Assembly (NCBI GenBank): GCA_963930055.1
Contig: CAWVKS010000004.1
Span: forward strand, 186,001 to 250,000
Direction: 5' to 3'
Length of the DNA: 64,000 bases
Origin: Pullichristensenella sp963930055
Lineage (GTDB): Bacteria; Bacillota; Clostridia; Christensenellales; Aristaeellaceae
Below are positions 18,838 through 28,240 of the stretch, one piece after another. Each line of letters opens with the position of its first letter. Position 1 is the first letter of the stretch. The notes under the pieces are model-generated. The model was given only the letters and a program-made list of their open reading frames with translations. It was not told where the DNA came from and ran no database searches. A program made the position numbers and the translations under genes.

Positions 18838-19737
18838 ATGGGACTGTTTGACCGCATCAAGGCGGGCCTGCAAAAGACCCGCGCCGTGTTCTCCGGCCGC
18901 ATGGACGAACTGGTGGAGAGCTACAAAAAGCTCGACGATGAGTTTTTTGAGGATCTCAGCGACGTGCTCATCATGGCCGACGTGGGCATAAAGACGACGG
19001 AATTGGCCGTCAACCGCCTGCGCGAAAAGTGCAAGGCGGAAAAGATCGGCTCCGCCGAGGCGGCGCGCGAGGCGCTCAAGGACATACTCGCCGACATGAT
19101 GCGCACCGAACCGATGCGCCTGGAAAGCCCCATGGTTCTGCTCGTCATCGGCGTCAACGGCGTGGGCAAGACCACCACCATCGGAAAGCTGGCCACGCGC
19201 TTCAAGACCGTCGGCCGCCGCGTCATCATCTGCGCCGCGGATACCTTCCGCGCCGCCGCCGCCGAGCAGCTCACCGTCTGGGCTGAGCGCGCCGACGTGC
19301 CCATCATCAAGCAGAAGGAGGGCGCCGACCCCGCCGCCGTCGTTTTTGACGGTATACAGGCTGCCCGCGGCCGCCACGCCGACATACTCATCGTCGATAC
19401 GGCGGGCCGTCTGCACAACAAGGCCCACCTGATGGAGGAGCTGAAGAAGATCAGCCGCGTGGCCGAGCGCGAATACCCGGAAGCCAAGGTCAAGGCGCTG
19501 CTGGTCATCGACGCCACCACCGGTCAGAACGGCCTTCAGCAGGCCATGCTCTTCAAGGAAGTGGCCAACATTGAAGGCATCGTGCTCACCAAGCTGGATG
19601 GCACCGCCAAGGGCGGCATCGCCATTGCCATCCGCAACGAGCTGGGGCTGCCGGTGTACTACATCGGCTTCGGCGAGCAGCTGGACGACCTCCAGCCCTT
19701 CGACGCCAAACAGTTCGTGGACGCCATTTTCGGCTGA
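18838..19737 (+). CDS. ftsY: Signal recognition particle receptor FtsY
   Basis: 299 residues. SRP receptor GTPase that docks ribosome-SRP complexes at the membrane. NG domain with P-loop GVNGVGKTTTIGKLA, CAADTFRAAAAEQL, VDTAGRLHNK, LTKLDGTAKGG and the C-terminal YIGFGEQLDDLQPF. The acidic A domain is minimal, as in other Firmicutes. The ATG at 18838 has AGGGGTG at 7 bases; the ATG at 18832 is too close. Last gene of the plsX operon; a strong hairpin follows. Confidence 0.95.
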   Translation: MGLFDRIKAGLQKTRAVFSGRMDELVESYKKLDDEFFEDLSDVLIMADVGIKTTELAVNRLREKCKAEKIGSAEAAREALKDILADMMRTEPMRLESPMVLLVIGVNGVGKTTTIGKLATRFKTVGRRVIICAADTFRAAAAEQLTVWAERADVPIIKQKEGADPAAVVFDGIQAARGRHADILIVDTAGRLHNKAHLMEELKKISRVAEREYPEAKVKALLVIDATTGQNGLQQAMLFKEVANIEGIVLTKLDGTAKGGIAIAIRNELGLPVYYIGFGEQLDDLQPFDAKQFVDAIFG

Positions 19738-19742
19738 GACAC

Positions 19743-19782
19743 GCAAAAGCGCCGCGCAGGCTATCCCGCGCGGCGCTTTTGC
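19743..19782. terminator. Terminator after ftsY
   Basis: Hairpin GCAAAAGCGCCGCG / CGCGGCGCTTTTGC, with the T run inside the 3' arm. Symmetric, so it may act in both directions between convergent genes. Confidence 0.85.
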
Positions 19783-19806
19783 GCCCAGGGCAACCGCTGC
19801 CCATGG

Positions 19807-19847
19807 CGAAAAGAGCCCCGCGCCCGTTTTTATGCAGGGCGCGGGGC
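19807..19847 (-). terminator. Terminator of the sorbitol/sorbose dehydrogenase pair
   Basis: Eleven-base perfect stem GCCCCGCGCCC/GGGCGCGGGGC; on the minus strand it is followed by TCTTTTC. Confidence 0.8.
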
Positions 19848-19862
19848 AGGGGAGAGGCAGGG

Positions 19863-21125
19863 TCAGATGCCCTTGGCGTTGGCCAGCAGGTACTTCTCGG
19901 CCTCGGCGTTCCACAGGCCGTTGTGGCGCTCGCAGATTTCCGCCAGCTTGGCAAACATCGGATCGGTCGTGCCCTTCTCGGCAAAGTCGGCGATGGCGGT
20001 CAGGGGCAGGTCGATCTGCGTGTAGATCAGCTTCTTGCCGCCGCGGATCTTCGGCAGGTTCAGCGTAGTATCCACCACGGCGTTCAGGCCGCCCACGTGG
20101 GTGATCATCGCCGCCGGGTTGATCTTGCCGGAGGTCATCATGTCGATGGCTTCCTTCATGTCGTTGGTGTTGCCGCCGGAGGTGCCGACGATGTGGGTGT
20201 AGAGGTAATGCACGTTGTAGAAGTTGAACTCCGCCTTGAACTGCTGGTCCGTCGGGCCGGCGAAGAAGTTCAGGCAGCCGTCGAAGCCGAGGATGGCGTC
20301 CGCCTGCTCGACCACGCTGCGCACCGGCGCGAAGCAGATCACGTCGTTAAAGCCCGTGCCGCCGGTGAGGGAGCGCAGGTATTCCACGCCGTTTTCCGGC
20401 TTGGCGGTGTTGACGTAGTGCAGCTCGATGCCCAGGGACTTGGCGTGCTCCACGGTATAGATGCTCTCGGCGCGGGCCAGGCGCTCATCGTCGATGTCGG
20501 TGACGACCAGCAGGCTAGGACGGCGGTCGCAGTGCAGCGCGTAGTCGATCGCGCCCAGGCCCATCGGGCCCACGGAGGCGAGCAGCGCCATCTTGCCGCC
20601 CTCGACGATGCCCATATCGTGCTCATAGCAGCCCAGGCGGGTGTGATACATGGCGTGGAAGGTGCCGATGATGCAGCTCATCGGTTCGGACAGGGAGCCG
20701 TAGAAATAGGTGTCCGAATCGTAGGTGAGCAGGTTATCCGTCAAAAGCGTCTCGATCGGCACCAAGGCATACTGGGAATCGCCGCCGCAATACTGGTAGG
20801 AATAGCCCGGGGCCATCTGCGAGCCCTTGTAAAAGTGCGCCGGCTGGATGGCAAAGCCCTGGCCGACCTTGTACTTGTGCTGCCAGTTCTTGCCCACCGC
20901 GTCGATCACGCCGCAGAACTCATGGCCGACGATGGTGGGATGCTCCGCCACGTCGTTGGGCACGCGCTTGTGCGCCGCGCCCTCGACCGCCGCCTTGTAG
21001 GAGCTCATGCAGATCGAGTCGGAAATGATCTTTACCCGCACGTCGTCGTCCCCGACTTCGGGGAGCTCGATCTCTTCCAGGCGCAGATCCATCTTGCCGT
21101 GGATGCGTACCGCTTTGGTCATCAT
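19863..21125 (-). CDS. Zinc-type alcohol dehydrogenase-like protein, probably L-sorbose-1-phosphate reductase
   Basis: 420 residues. Medium-chain dehydrogenase: catalytic-domain marks TIVGHEFCGVIDAVG and SLSEPMSCIIGTFHAMYH, Rossmann motif ASVGPMGLGAIDYAL. The length and the immediate partner gene (a sorbitol-6-phosphate dehydrogenase type SDR) match SorE, which reduces L-sorbose-1-P to glucitol-6-P. The classical structural-zinc cysteine cluster is not obvious. AGGAGG lies 9 bases before the ATG. No PTS genes are adjacent, so the sugar and its uptake route remain inferred. Confidence 0.72.
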   Translation of the reverse strand: MMTKAVRIHGKMDLRLEEIELPEVGDDDVRVKIISDSICMSSYKAAVEGAAHKRVPNDVAEHPTIVGHEFCGVIDAVGKNWQHKYKVGQGFAIQPAHFYKGSQMAPGYSYQYCGGDSQYALVPIETLLTDNLLTYDSDTYFYGSLSEPMSCIIGTFHAMYHTRLGCYEHDMGIVEGGKMALLASVGPMGLGAIDYALHCDRRPSLLVVTDIDDERLARAESIYTVEHAKSLGIELHYVNTAKPENGVEYLRSLTGGTGFNDVICFAPVRSVVEQADAILGFDGCLNFFAGPTDQQFKAEFNFYNVHYLYTHIVGTSGGNTNDMKEAIDMMTSGKINPAAMITHVGGLNAVVDTTLNLPKIRGGKKLIYTQIDLPLTAIADFAEKGTTDPMFAKLAEICERHNGLWNAEAEKYLLANAKGI

Positions 21126-21176
21126 AGCTGTGTTCCTCCTTAGATCATGCCATATTGTTGTATGCGCGCAAGCGCG

Positions 21177-21971
<795 letters not shown>

Positions 21972-22006
21972 GTTGACCGACTCTCCTTCCGATAAATTCC
22001 AGTCAT

Positions 22007-22035
22007 ATTATAGCACAAATGGCGCCGGGTGTGAA
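22007..22035 (-). promoter_or_regulatory. Promoter of the sorbitol/sorbose dehydrogenase pair
   Basis: TTCACA, 17 bases, TATAAT on the minus strand, about 35 bases before the SDR start. Confidence 0.7.
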
Positions 22036-22083
22036 CGGGATTTACAAAAATCCGCCGCGCCCTGCGCCAAAAAGCAACATTCA

Positions 22084-23127
22084 CTAACGGCCTCGTCCAA
22101 TGCCGCCGCCGCGCGTGCCGCCGCCTCCGCCGCGACGCCCGCCGCCAAAGCCGCCGCTGCGTCTGCCGCCGCCAAAGCTGCGGGTACGCCCGGCGCCGCC
22201 GCTGCGCGCGGGACTGCCGCCGCCGCCGAAGAAGCCGCCGCCAAAGCCGCCGCTGCGCGGCGTGCGGGGAGGTTTCGGTGCTTTCGGGGCGCGCGGGGGA
22301 CGCGGCGCGCTGCCGGGCCGCGGGCCGCCCCAGAACCAGCCGCGCGGGCGCGGGGGACGCGGATGCACCGGCGGATGATAGCGCCGGTAACGGCGATAGC
22401 CAAAGCCGCCGCCCAACCCGACGAGGACCAGCATCAGAACCAGCAGCAGAATGCCCGCGCCGCAGCTGCCGCCGCAGCCCACGCAACCCAGCGTCAACAT
22501 GGCGCAACCTCCTCCGGCGCAGCCGCCTGCGGTCGCGGGATCCTCCTGCGCCGCGCGGCGTTCCTCATATTCCCGGGAACCGTCCTCCGTCGCCAGATAG
22601 GCCTCGAAGCGCTTATCGCCGTCCGCGAGCGAAACATCCGCGCCGCAGATGTCGGCTACGCGCTCAAAGAGAGCGTCAAACAGCTTGTGCGCGCCCGCGT
22701 CGTAGTCCCTGTCGGCAAAATCCGGCTCCAGGTATTCGTCCAGATACTGCTTGAGCGTGCCCGCGCCCAGCTCCAGGTCCAGGCCGGCGCCGGGCAGGGC
22801 GTAGTAATTGTCGTCGTCGATGGCCATCAGGACGAGCACGCCGTTCTGCGTGCGCCCGTCGCCGATCTCCCAGCGGTTGAAAAGCTCCCGCGCGTAATCG
22901 TCGATGGCGGAACTGCCCACCGTGTCCACGGTGACAAAGACGACCTGCGCGCCGCATGCCGCGTCCAATTCGTCGTTGCAAAAGACGATGTGGCCCTCGG
23001 TCTCGTAGTCGAGCACACCCGCGCCGTCGTAGACGTAGAAATCCTCCGTCGGCTCGGGGATATCCGCGGCCAGTGCCGGGGCGCAGCAAAGCAGCAGGCA
23101 AAGGATGAACAGGCTCAGCCGCTTCAT
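22084..23127 (-). CDS. Exported TPM-domain protein with Gly/Arg-rich tail
   Basis: 347 residues. Signal peptide (MKRLSLFILCLLLCCAPALA), then an extracytoplasmic TPM domain (VYDGAGVLDYETEG, VVFVTVDTVG, GDGRTQNGVLVLMAIDDDNYY, PDFADRDYDAGAHKLF), a Cys/Gly segment, a membrane span (ILLLVLMLVLVGLGGGFGY) and a low-complexity Gly/Arg/Pro tail of about 100 residues that probably lies in the cytoplasm. TPM proteins are commonly paired with LemA, as here (the lemA stop overlaps this start). The biochemical role is not established. ATG at 23127 preferred; GTG codons at 23136 and 23139 are possible. Confidence 0.8.
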   Translation of the reverse strand: MKRLSLFILCLLLCCAPALAADIPEPTEDFYVYDGAGVLDYETEGHIVFCNDELDAACGAQVVFVTVDTVGSSAIDDYARELFNRWEIGDGRTQNGVLVLMAIDDDNYYALPGAGLDLELGAGTLKQYLDEYLEPDFADRDYDAGAHKLFDALFERVADICGADVSLADGDKRFEAYLATEDGSREYEERRAAQEDPATAGGCAGGGCAMLTLGCVGCGGSCGAGILLLVLMLVLVGLGGGFGYRRYRRYHPPVHPRPPRPRGWFWGGPRPGSAPRPPRAPKAPKPPRTPRSGGFGGGFFGGGGSPARSGGAGRTRSFGGGRRSGGFGGGRRGGGGGTRGGGIGRGR

Positions 23128-23132
23128 GGCGC

Positions 23133-23690
23133 TCACCACCCGAACGTGTTGAGGGGTTTGACCCCGAACAGGCCGCCGATGAGGTTGGCGGGGAACGCAT
23201 CCAGCTTGCGGTTGAAGGCACTGGCCATCACCGGGTACTGGTCGTTCTGGATGAGGTCGACGGCGCCCTTGAAGTCGTTGTACGCCAGGCGCGCGTCCAC
23301 CAGCTCGTCCGCGCCGTGGGCCTGTTCCAGCGCTGTATACAGCGCTTCCACCGCCGGCACCAGCTGCTGGTAGGCCGCGTGCCGCCCGTCGAGGTCGTCG
23401 CCGGCCTGCGCGGTGGCCTCGGCCGCCGTGCGTACATCGTCCACCAGCGTCGCGTCCGCGCCGAGCTTCACGCCCTGTTCAGCCAGTGCGTCCGCACGCT
23501 CGGCGCAGCGCTGCAAATAGGCTTCCATGCTGTGGCGCACGGAAAGCGAGGTGTCCGTGCCGTCGGAAAACACCTGCAGGATGTCGTAACGCTCGTTGCG
23601 CAGCCCGCCGCCGCCAAAGAGTATGATGCTGGCGAGTATGCAGACGATCAATACGACCGTAGCCAGCTTGCGGTTCTCCGAAAGACGCAT
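23133..23690 (-). CDS. LemA family protein
   Basis: 185 residues. One N-terminal membrane helix (ATVVLIVCILASIILFGGGG), then a helical bundle ending in LIQNDQYPVMASAFNRKLDA, FPANLIGGLFGVKPLNTFGW-like, the usual LemA C-terminus. Function of LemA proteins is poorly known. Fourth in the xthA-xpaC-telA-lemA-TPM run, 15 bases after telA. Confidence 0.82.
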   Translation of the reverse strand: MRLSENRKLATVVLIVCILASIILFGGGGLRNERYDILQVFSDGTDTSLSVRHSMEAYLQRCAERADALAEQGVKLGADATLVDDVRTAAEATAQAGDDLDGRHAAYQQLVPAVEALYTALEQAHGADELVDARLAYNDFKGAVDLIQNDQYPVMASAFNRKLDAFPANLIGGLFGVKPLNTFGW

Positions 23691-23705
23691 GCCATGTCCT
23701 CCTGT

Positions 23706-24869
23706 TTACTTGCGCAGCTCCAACAGCTTGTTGCGCAGATCGTTTTCGATGACCTTGAGCTGCCCCTCGGCGGCCTGGCGCTTCTGGCGGCCCTCCTGCT
23801 GGATGGTGAGCACCTCGTCCATGGTGTCGATGAGCATCTGGTTGGTCTGCTGCAAAGTCTCGATATCGACGATGCCGCGCTCGGCCTCCTTGGCGCTCTC
23901 GGTAGTGGCCATCTTCAGCTTTTCGGCGTTTTTGAGCAGCAGCTCGTTGGTCAGGTCGCTGACGGCGCGCTGCGCCTCCATGGCGCTCTGCGTGTGCGCC
24001 AGGCCGAGCGCCAGCACCATCTGGCTCTTCCACAGGGGGATGGTGTTGTTCAGCGACGTCTGGATCTTCTCCGCCATCAGCTGGTTGCTGGACTGGATCA
24101 GGCGGATCTGCGGCGCCATCTGGATGGACACGTTGCGGGTCAATTCCAGGTCGTAGAGCTTCTTTTCAAAGCGCTCGCACTTTTCGTTCATGTCCTTGGC
24201 GGCCTGCGCGTCCTCGGGCAGACCGCTCTTCTCGGCCTTGTCGTAGGAGGCCTTGAGGTCGGTGGCGCGCACTTCCTCCAGGCGCTTCTTGCCGGCGGCG
24301 ATGTACATGGAAAGTTCCTTGAAGTAGGTCAGGTTCTGCTCATAGAGGCGGTCGAGCATGGCGATGTCCTTGAGAAGCTGCACCTGATGCTGTTCCAGAC
24401 CTTCGCAGATCTTGTCCACATTGACCTCGGCCTCGTCGTAGCGGGTCTTGAGCAGTTCCACCTTGCTGACCTGATGCTTGAACCAGCCGAAGATGCCCTT
24501 TTTCTCCTCCTCGTCGGCGGAGAAGCCCTTCAACTCGGTGACCAGGTTGGCGATCATGTCGCCCACTTCGTCCAGATCCTTGGTCTTGACGTTTTCCAGC
24601 GCCGTGTCGGAGAATTCGGCGATGCCCTGCTGGGCGTGGGCGCCGTAGGAAAACACCAGATTGGTGTCGGTGACGTCGATCTGCTTGGAGAACTCGTCGA
24701 TCTGCGCCTGCTCCTCGGGGGTGAACACGGGCTCCTGGATGGCCTCTGGCGCGGCGGGCGCCTCGGCGGCCTGCACGGCGGTCTCCTCGGGGGTGGCGAG
24801 CGTCAGCTTGGGGGTCGCGGCGGCCGGCGCGGCGGGGGTGGGGTTCAGGGTGAGCTTGATCTCAGACAT
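23706..24869 (-). CDS. TelA / toxic-anion-resistance family protein
   Basis: 387 residues, mostly helical and cytoplasmic. TelA-family marks: KGIFGWFKHQVSKVELLKTR, YEQNLTYFKELSMYIAAGKK, IQTSLNNTIPLWKSQM and LGLAHTQSAMEAQRAVSDLT. An Ala/Pro-rich N-terminal 60 residues precede the domain. The family was named for tellurite resistance, but its normal role is thought to concern envelope stress. The ATG at 24869 has AGGAGG and overlaps the end of xpaC by 8 bases, which is the usual xpaC-telA order. Confidence 0.88.
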   Translation of the reverse strand: MSEIKLTLNPTPAAPAAATPKLTLATPEETAVQAAEAPAAPEAIQEPVFTPEEQAQIDEFSKQIDVTDTNLVFSYGAHAQQGIAEFSDTALENVKTKDLDEVGDMIANLVTELKGFSADEEEKKGIFGWFKHQVSKVELLKTRYDEAEVNVDKICEGLEQHQVQLLKDIAMLDRLYEQNLTYFKELSMYIAAGKKRLEEVRATDLKASYDKAEKSGLPEDAQAAKDMNEKCERFEKKLYDLELTRNVSIQMAPQIRLIQSSNQLMAEKIQTSLNNTIPLWKSQMVLALGLAHTQSAMEAQRAVSDLTNELLLKNAEKLKMATTESAKEAERGIVDIETLQQTNQMLIDTMDEVLTIQQEGRQKRQAAEGQLKVIENDLRNKLLELRK

Positions 24870-25539
24870 GGGTTTGTTCCTCCTCTTTCTTTTCCGGGGC
24901 CGTTGCAGCCGGCGCGCTCTGCGGGCGGATGCCGTCCGAAGCAAGCATGGTCTCGAGCACGTCTATGTCGGTCTGTATATCCATCGCCTCATGGCGATAG
25001 AGGCTGTCCAGTTGCCGCTCGAAGGCGACGGCGATCATCTCCAGGCTGTTTTCCACCACCGTCATCGCCCCGCGGACGTTTTCGCCCTGCGAGCCGCTCG
25101 CGCCCAGTTCGCGGTACTGCGTGAGCAGCTTGTCCGCAGTGGGCAGGTAGTAGTTCATGAAGCGGCGCACCTCGCCGGCGCGCGAGGGCTCCTTTTCGAG
25201 GATGTCGAAGATCTTGCCGCCGGCCTCGGTCATGCGCCTGAGACGCGCGGACACGGCCTCGTCCTCAATGGCCTTGTCCGCCTCGCGCAGGTTGTGCAGC
25301 GCGGCGCGCCCCTCGGCGATCTGGGCGTTCACCGCCTCGTCGCCGCTGTCAGGCTTCGCGTCTATTTCCACTGTGCGGCCGGGAAAAAAGACGCCCGCCA
25401 CCAGATACACCGCCACAGAGACGCAGGCGGCGATGATGATGAAGAGAAGTTCGTAGATGGGCGCGAACAGCCCGAACAGTATCCAGACGAGCGCCGCCAG
25501 ATAGAGCGGTATGGCCGATTTGACCTTTACGGTTTTCAC
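24862..25539 (-). CDS. xpaC: XpaC-family protein (5-bromo-4-chloroindolyl phosphate hydrolysis protein family)
   Basis: 225 residues. Two adjacent N-terminal membrane helices (AIPLYLAALVWILFGLF and LLFIIIAACVSVAVYLVAG), then a soluble helical domain (RRFMNYYLPTADKLLTQYREL, DIQTDIDVLETMLASDG). XpaC almost always precedes telA, as here. The hydrolysis name is historical and does not define a reaction. GTG start with GGAGGTG upstream; the longer frame from 25734 is antisense-like within xthA. Confidence 0.82.
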   Translation of the reverse strand: MKTVKVKSAIPLYLAALVWILFGLFAPIYELLFIIIAACVSVAVYLVAGVFFPGRTVEIDAKPDSGDEAVNAQIAEGRAALHNLREADKAIEDEAVSARLRRMTEAGGKIFDILEKEPSRAGEVRRFMNYYLPTADKLLTQYRELGASGSQGENVRGAMTVVENSLEMIAVAFERQLDSLYRHEAMDIQTDIDVLETMLASDGIRPQSAPAATAPEKKEEEQTHV

Positions 25540-25568
25540 GGTTGCACCTCCACGGGATAAAGTCTGCC

Positions 25569-26330
25569 TCAAAACGCCTGTTTCAGCACCAGTTCCACCG
25601 GGCAATGGTCGCTGCCCATGACCTGGTCGTGGATGCTCGCGGAGACGAGGCGGTCCTGCAAACGCCGACTGACCACGAAGTAGTCGATGCGCCACCCCGC
25701 GTTGCGGCTGCGCGCGCCGCCGATGTAGCTCCACCAGCTGTACGCGCCGGTCCTGTCCGGGTAAAAGTAGCGAAAGGTGTCGACAAACCCCGCGTCCAGC
25801 AGCTGTGAGAACTTGCCGCGCTCCTGGTCGGTGAAGCCGGCGTTGAAGTGGTTGGTCTTGGGGTTTTTCAGGTCGATCTCCTCGTGCGCCACGTTGAGGT
25901 CGCCGCAGAGCACCACCGGCTTTTGCGCGTCCAGCTTCAGAAGGTAGGCGCGGAAATCGTCCTCCCAGCGCATGCGGTAGTCGAGGCGGCGCAATTCGTT
26001 CTGCGAATTGGGGGTGTAACAGCAGACGAGGTAGAGATCCTCGAACTCGCAGGTGATGACGCGCCCCTCATGGTCGTGCTCGTCCACGCCGATGCCGAAG
26101 GTGTGGGAAAGCATGGGTACGCGCGAGAGCACCGCCGTGCCGGAATAGCCCTTCTTTTCGGCGGAGTTGAAGATCGCCTCGTATCCCGGCAGCACCTCCA
26201 TATAGTGTTCCGGGCTCATCTTGATCTCCTGCAGACAGATGACGTCCGCGTCCAGCGCCTCTGCGCTTTCCACGAAGCCCTTTTTCAGGCAGGCGCGCAG
26301 GCCGTTGACGTTCCAGGATACCAATTTCAT
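25569..26330 (-). CDS. xthA: Exodeoxyribonuclease III (AP endonuclease)
   Basis: 253 residues. Cuts DNA at abasic sites in base-excision repair. Motifs: MKLVSWNVNGLRACLKKGF, CLQEIKM (metal Glu), CCYTPNSQNELRRLDYR, LCGDLNVAHEEIDLKNPK, SWWSYIGGARSRNAGWRIDY and the catalytic His in GSDHCPVEL. First gene of the minus-strand run; xpaC starts 29 bases after its stop, so they may share a transcript. Confidence 0.95.
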   Translation of the reverse strand: MKLVSWNVNGLRACLKKGFVESAEALDADVICLQEIKMSPEHYMEVLPGYEAIFNSAEKKGYSGTAVLSRVPMLSHTFGIGVDEHDHEGRVITCEFEDLYLVCCYTPNSQNELRRLDYRMRWEDDFRAYLLKLDAQKPVVLCGDLNVAHEEIDLKNPKTNHFNAGFTDQERGKFSQLLDAGFVDTFRYFYPDRTGAYSWWSYIGGARSRNAGWRIDYFVVSRRLQDRLVSASIHDQVMGSDHCPVELVLKQAF

Positions 26331-26353
26331 ACGTTTCCCTCCATTGCTGTTTC

Positions 26354-26382
26354 ATTGTAACAGAAGTTTGTGAAATTTGCTA
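26354..26382 (-). promoter_or_regulatory. Possible promoter of xthA
   Basis: TAGCAA (weak -35), 17 bases, TACAAT on the minus strand, 24 bases before the start codon. Confidence 0.4.
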
Positions 26383-26423
26383 GAGGGAGGCCGCATTTTG
26401 GTCACAGAAACAGGAAAATTCCC

Positions 26424-26452
26424 TTGACGAACGCGCGTCCCTGTCGTATAAT
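26424..26452 (+). promoter_or_regulatory. Promoter of the T-box/cysS unit
   Basis: TTGACG, 17 bases, TATAAT, ending just before the T-box leader. Confidence 0.88.
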
Positions 26453-26458
26453 AGCGCC

Positions 26459-26640
26459 AAGGACGATGACCGGGAGGAAAAGCGGGCAACCGCGCCCAAG
26501 AGACCGGCGGCCAGAGGCTGCGAGCCGCCGGGGCGCAGGCAGCTTTTACGTGCGCCCGCGAGTCGCCGCGCTGAACGGAGTAGGCGCGGCCGCCTGCCAC
26601 GTTACGGCCAAGAGCAAAATGCAGAGTGGGACCGCGGCCA
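26459..26640 (+). ncRNA. T-box leader of cysS, probable Cys (TGC) specifier
   Basis: The leader between promoter and cysS ends in the conserved T-box sequence AGAGTGGGACCGCGG (26623-26637), which forms the antiterminator. Near the 5' end, the stem GGCGGC...GCCGCC encloses CAGAGGCTGCGA with TGC at 26519-26521, a cysteine codon in the position expected for the specifier loop. Uncharged tRNA-Cys would bind both sites and allow read-through into cysS. The T-box is clear; the specifier placement is inferred without folding. Confidence 0.85.
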
Positions 26641-26672
26641 CGCCTCTGTCGGAGGGGCGGGCTGTTTTTTTG
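26634..26672 (+). terminator. T-box-controlled terminator
   Basis: CGCCTC/GAGGGGCG hairpin followed by TGTTTTTTTGG. Its 5' side overlaps the T-box antiterminator sequence, as expected for mutually exclusive folds. Confidence 0.8.
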
Positions 26673-26691
26673 GAAAAACGGAGGGAATGGC

Positions 26692-28089
26692 ATGCAGATC
26701 TTCAACACCATGACGCGCAAGAAAGAGGAATTCGTCCCCGTCCACGAGGGCAAGGTTGGCATCTACGCCTGCGGCCCAACGGTATACAACTATTTCCACA
26801 TCGGCAACGCGCGCCCTTTCATCATCTTTGATACGCTGCGGCGCTTTCTCAAGCACATGGGTTACGACGTAACTTTCGTGCAGAACTTCACCGACATCGA
26901 CGACAAGATGATCCGCCGCGCCAACGAGGAACACACCACCGTGGACGCCATCGCCGAAAAGTACATCGGCGAATACTTCAAGGACGCCGAAGCGCTGGGC
27001 GTGATGAAGGCGGACGTGCATCCCCGCGCCACCAAGCACATCGGCGAGATCATCGCCCTGATCAAAAAACTCGAGAACAAGGGCCTTGCCTATGAGGTGA
27101 ATGGCGACGTCTACTTCGACACGCAGGCCTACCGCTCCAGCTACGGCAAGCTCTCCGGCCAGAACCTCGACGACCTCGAGAGCGGCGCGCGCGTAGAGGT
27201 GGGGGACATAAAGCGCCATCCCATGGACTTTGCCCTCTGGAAGGCGCAGAAGAGCGGCGAGCCGGCGTGGAAGAGTCCGTGGGGCATGGGCCGCCCCGGG
27301 TGGCACATCGAGTGCTCGGCCATGAGCATGAAGTACCTCGGCGAGACGTTCGACATACACTGCGGCGGCGTGGACCTCATCTTCCCGCACCACGAAAACG
27401 AGATCGCCCAGTCCGAGGGCGCGACGGGCAAGCCGTTTGCCAAATACTGGATGCACAACGGCCATATCAACGTGGACAACAAAAAGATGTCCAAGTCCGC
27501 GGGCAACTTCTTCACCGTGCGCGACATCGTGCAGGAGTTCGACCCCGAGGCCGTGCGCCTGTTCATGCTCTCGGCGCACTACCGCAGCCCCATCAACTTC
27601 TCGCGCGACCTCATCATTCAGGCGAGCAATTCTCTGGAACGCCTCTACACGGCGCGCAACACCGCCCTGTTCAACCGCGACCACGCCCCGCAGCGCCCGC
27701 TCAACGAGGCCGAAACCGCCTTCAAGGAGCGCTGCCAGAAGGCTGTGGCGGCCTTCGACGCCGCCATGTCGGACGACCTCAACACCGCCGACGCGCTGGC
27801 CGCCATCTTTGAGCACGTGCGCGACATGAACACCACGCTCACCGCCGACAGCGCCGTGGAAGCCATCGACGCCGGCCTCGACGCGCTGAAAACGATGACG
27901 GACGTGCTCGGCATCCTCCGCAAGGACTACGATTCCACCCCCGCCGAGGTCAAAGAGTTGGTGGAAAAGCGCGCCGCCGCCAAAAAAGCAAGGGACTTCG
28001 CCGAGGCCGACCGCCTGCGCGACGAAGTGCTGAAAATGGGCTATGTCATCGAGGACACGCCCAAGGGCCCCAAGGTCAAAAAGGCGTAA
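26692..28089 (+). CDS. cysS: Cysteinyl-tRNA synthetase
   Basis: 465 residues, usual length. Charges tRNA-Cys. CGPTVYNYFHIGNARPF (zinc Cys and HIGH-type motif), FTDIDDKMI, zinc ligands in IECSAMSMKYLG and HCGGVDLIFPHHENE, KMSKS in NKKMSKSAGNFFT, and the C-terminal ARDFAEADRLRDEVLKMGY. The ATG at 26692 follows GGAGGG; longer readings run into the T-box. Confidence 0.96.
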   Translation: MQIFNTMTRKKEEFVPVHEGKVGIYACGPTVYNYFHIGNARPFIIFDTLRRFLKHMGYDVTFVQNFTDIDDKMIRRANEEHTTVDAIAEKYIGEYFKDAEALGVMKADVHPRATKHIGEIIALIKKLENKGLAYEVNGDVYFDTQAYRSSYGKLSGQNLDDLESGARVEVGDIKRHPMDFALWKAQKSGEPAWKSPWGMGRPGWHIECSAMSMKYLGETFDIHCGGVDLIFPHHENEIAQSEGATGKPFAKYWMHNGHINVDNKKMSKSAGNFFTVRDIVQEFDPEAVRLFMLSAHYRSPINFSRDLIIQASNSLERLYTARNTALFNRDHAPQRPLNEAETAFKERCQKAVAAFDAAMSDDLNTADALAAIFEHVRDMNTTLTADSAVEAIDAGLDALKTMTDVLGILRKDYDSTPAEVKELVEKRAAAKKARDFAEADRLRDEVLKMGYVIEDTPKGPKVKKA

Positions 28090-28103
28090 AAAACGAAGAT
28101 GAA

Positions 28104-28128
28104 CGGCGCGGCCATTGCGGTCGCGCCG
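28104..28128 (+). terminator. Hairpin after cysS
   Basis: CGGCGCG/CGCGCCG stem without a clear T tract, 15 bases after the stop. Confidence 0.4.
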
Positions 28129-28141
28129 CATAGATCAATGG

Positions 28142-28190
28142 AAAAGCATGGTACGGCATTGTATCTTGCGGTGTCGCACCATGTTTTTGT
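28142..28190 (+). terminator. Likely terminator downstream of cysS
   Basis: AAAAGCATGGT/ACCATGTTTTT stem (one G-T pair), 25-base loop, T run in the 3' arm. Confidence 0.5.
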
Positions 28191-28240
28191 TTTGGGAACT
28201 GTCCGTACAGTTTCCCTGCTTATTACGGTATAAGGCAGGC

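Noticed and set aside
22084..22390. Repetitive GCCGCCGCC-like DNA, at first glance a repeat array
   Set aside because: It is the coding sequence of the Gly/Arg-rich tail of the TPM protein; no regular repeat-spacer unit, so not a CRISPR.
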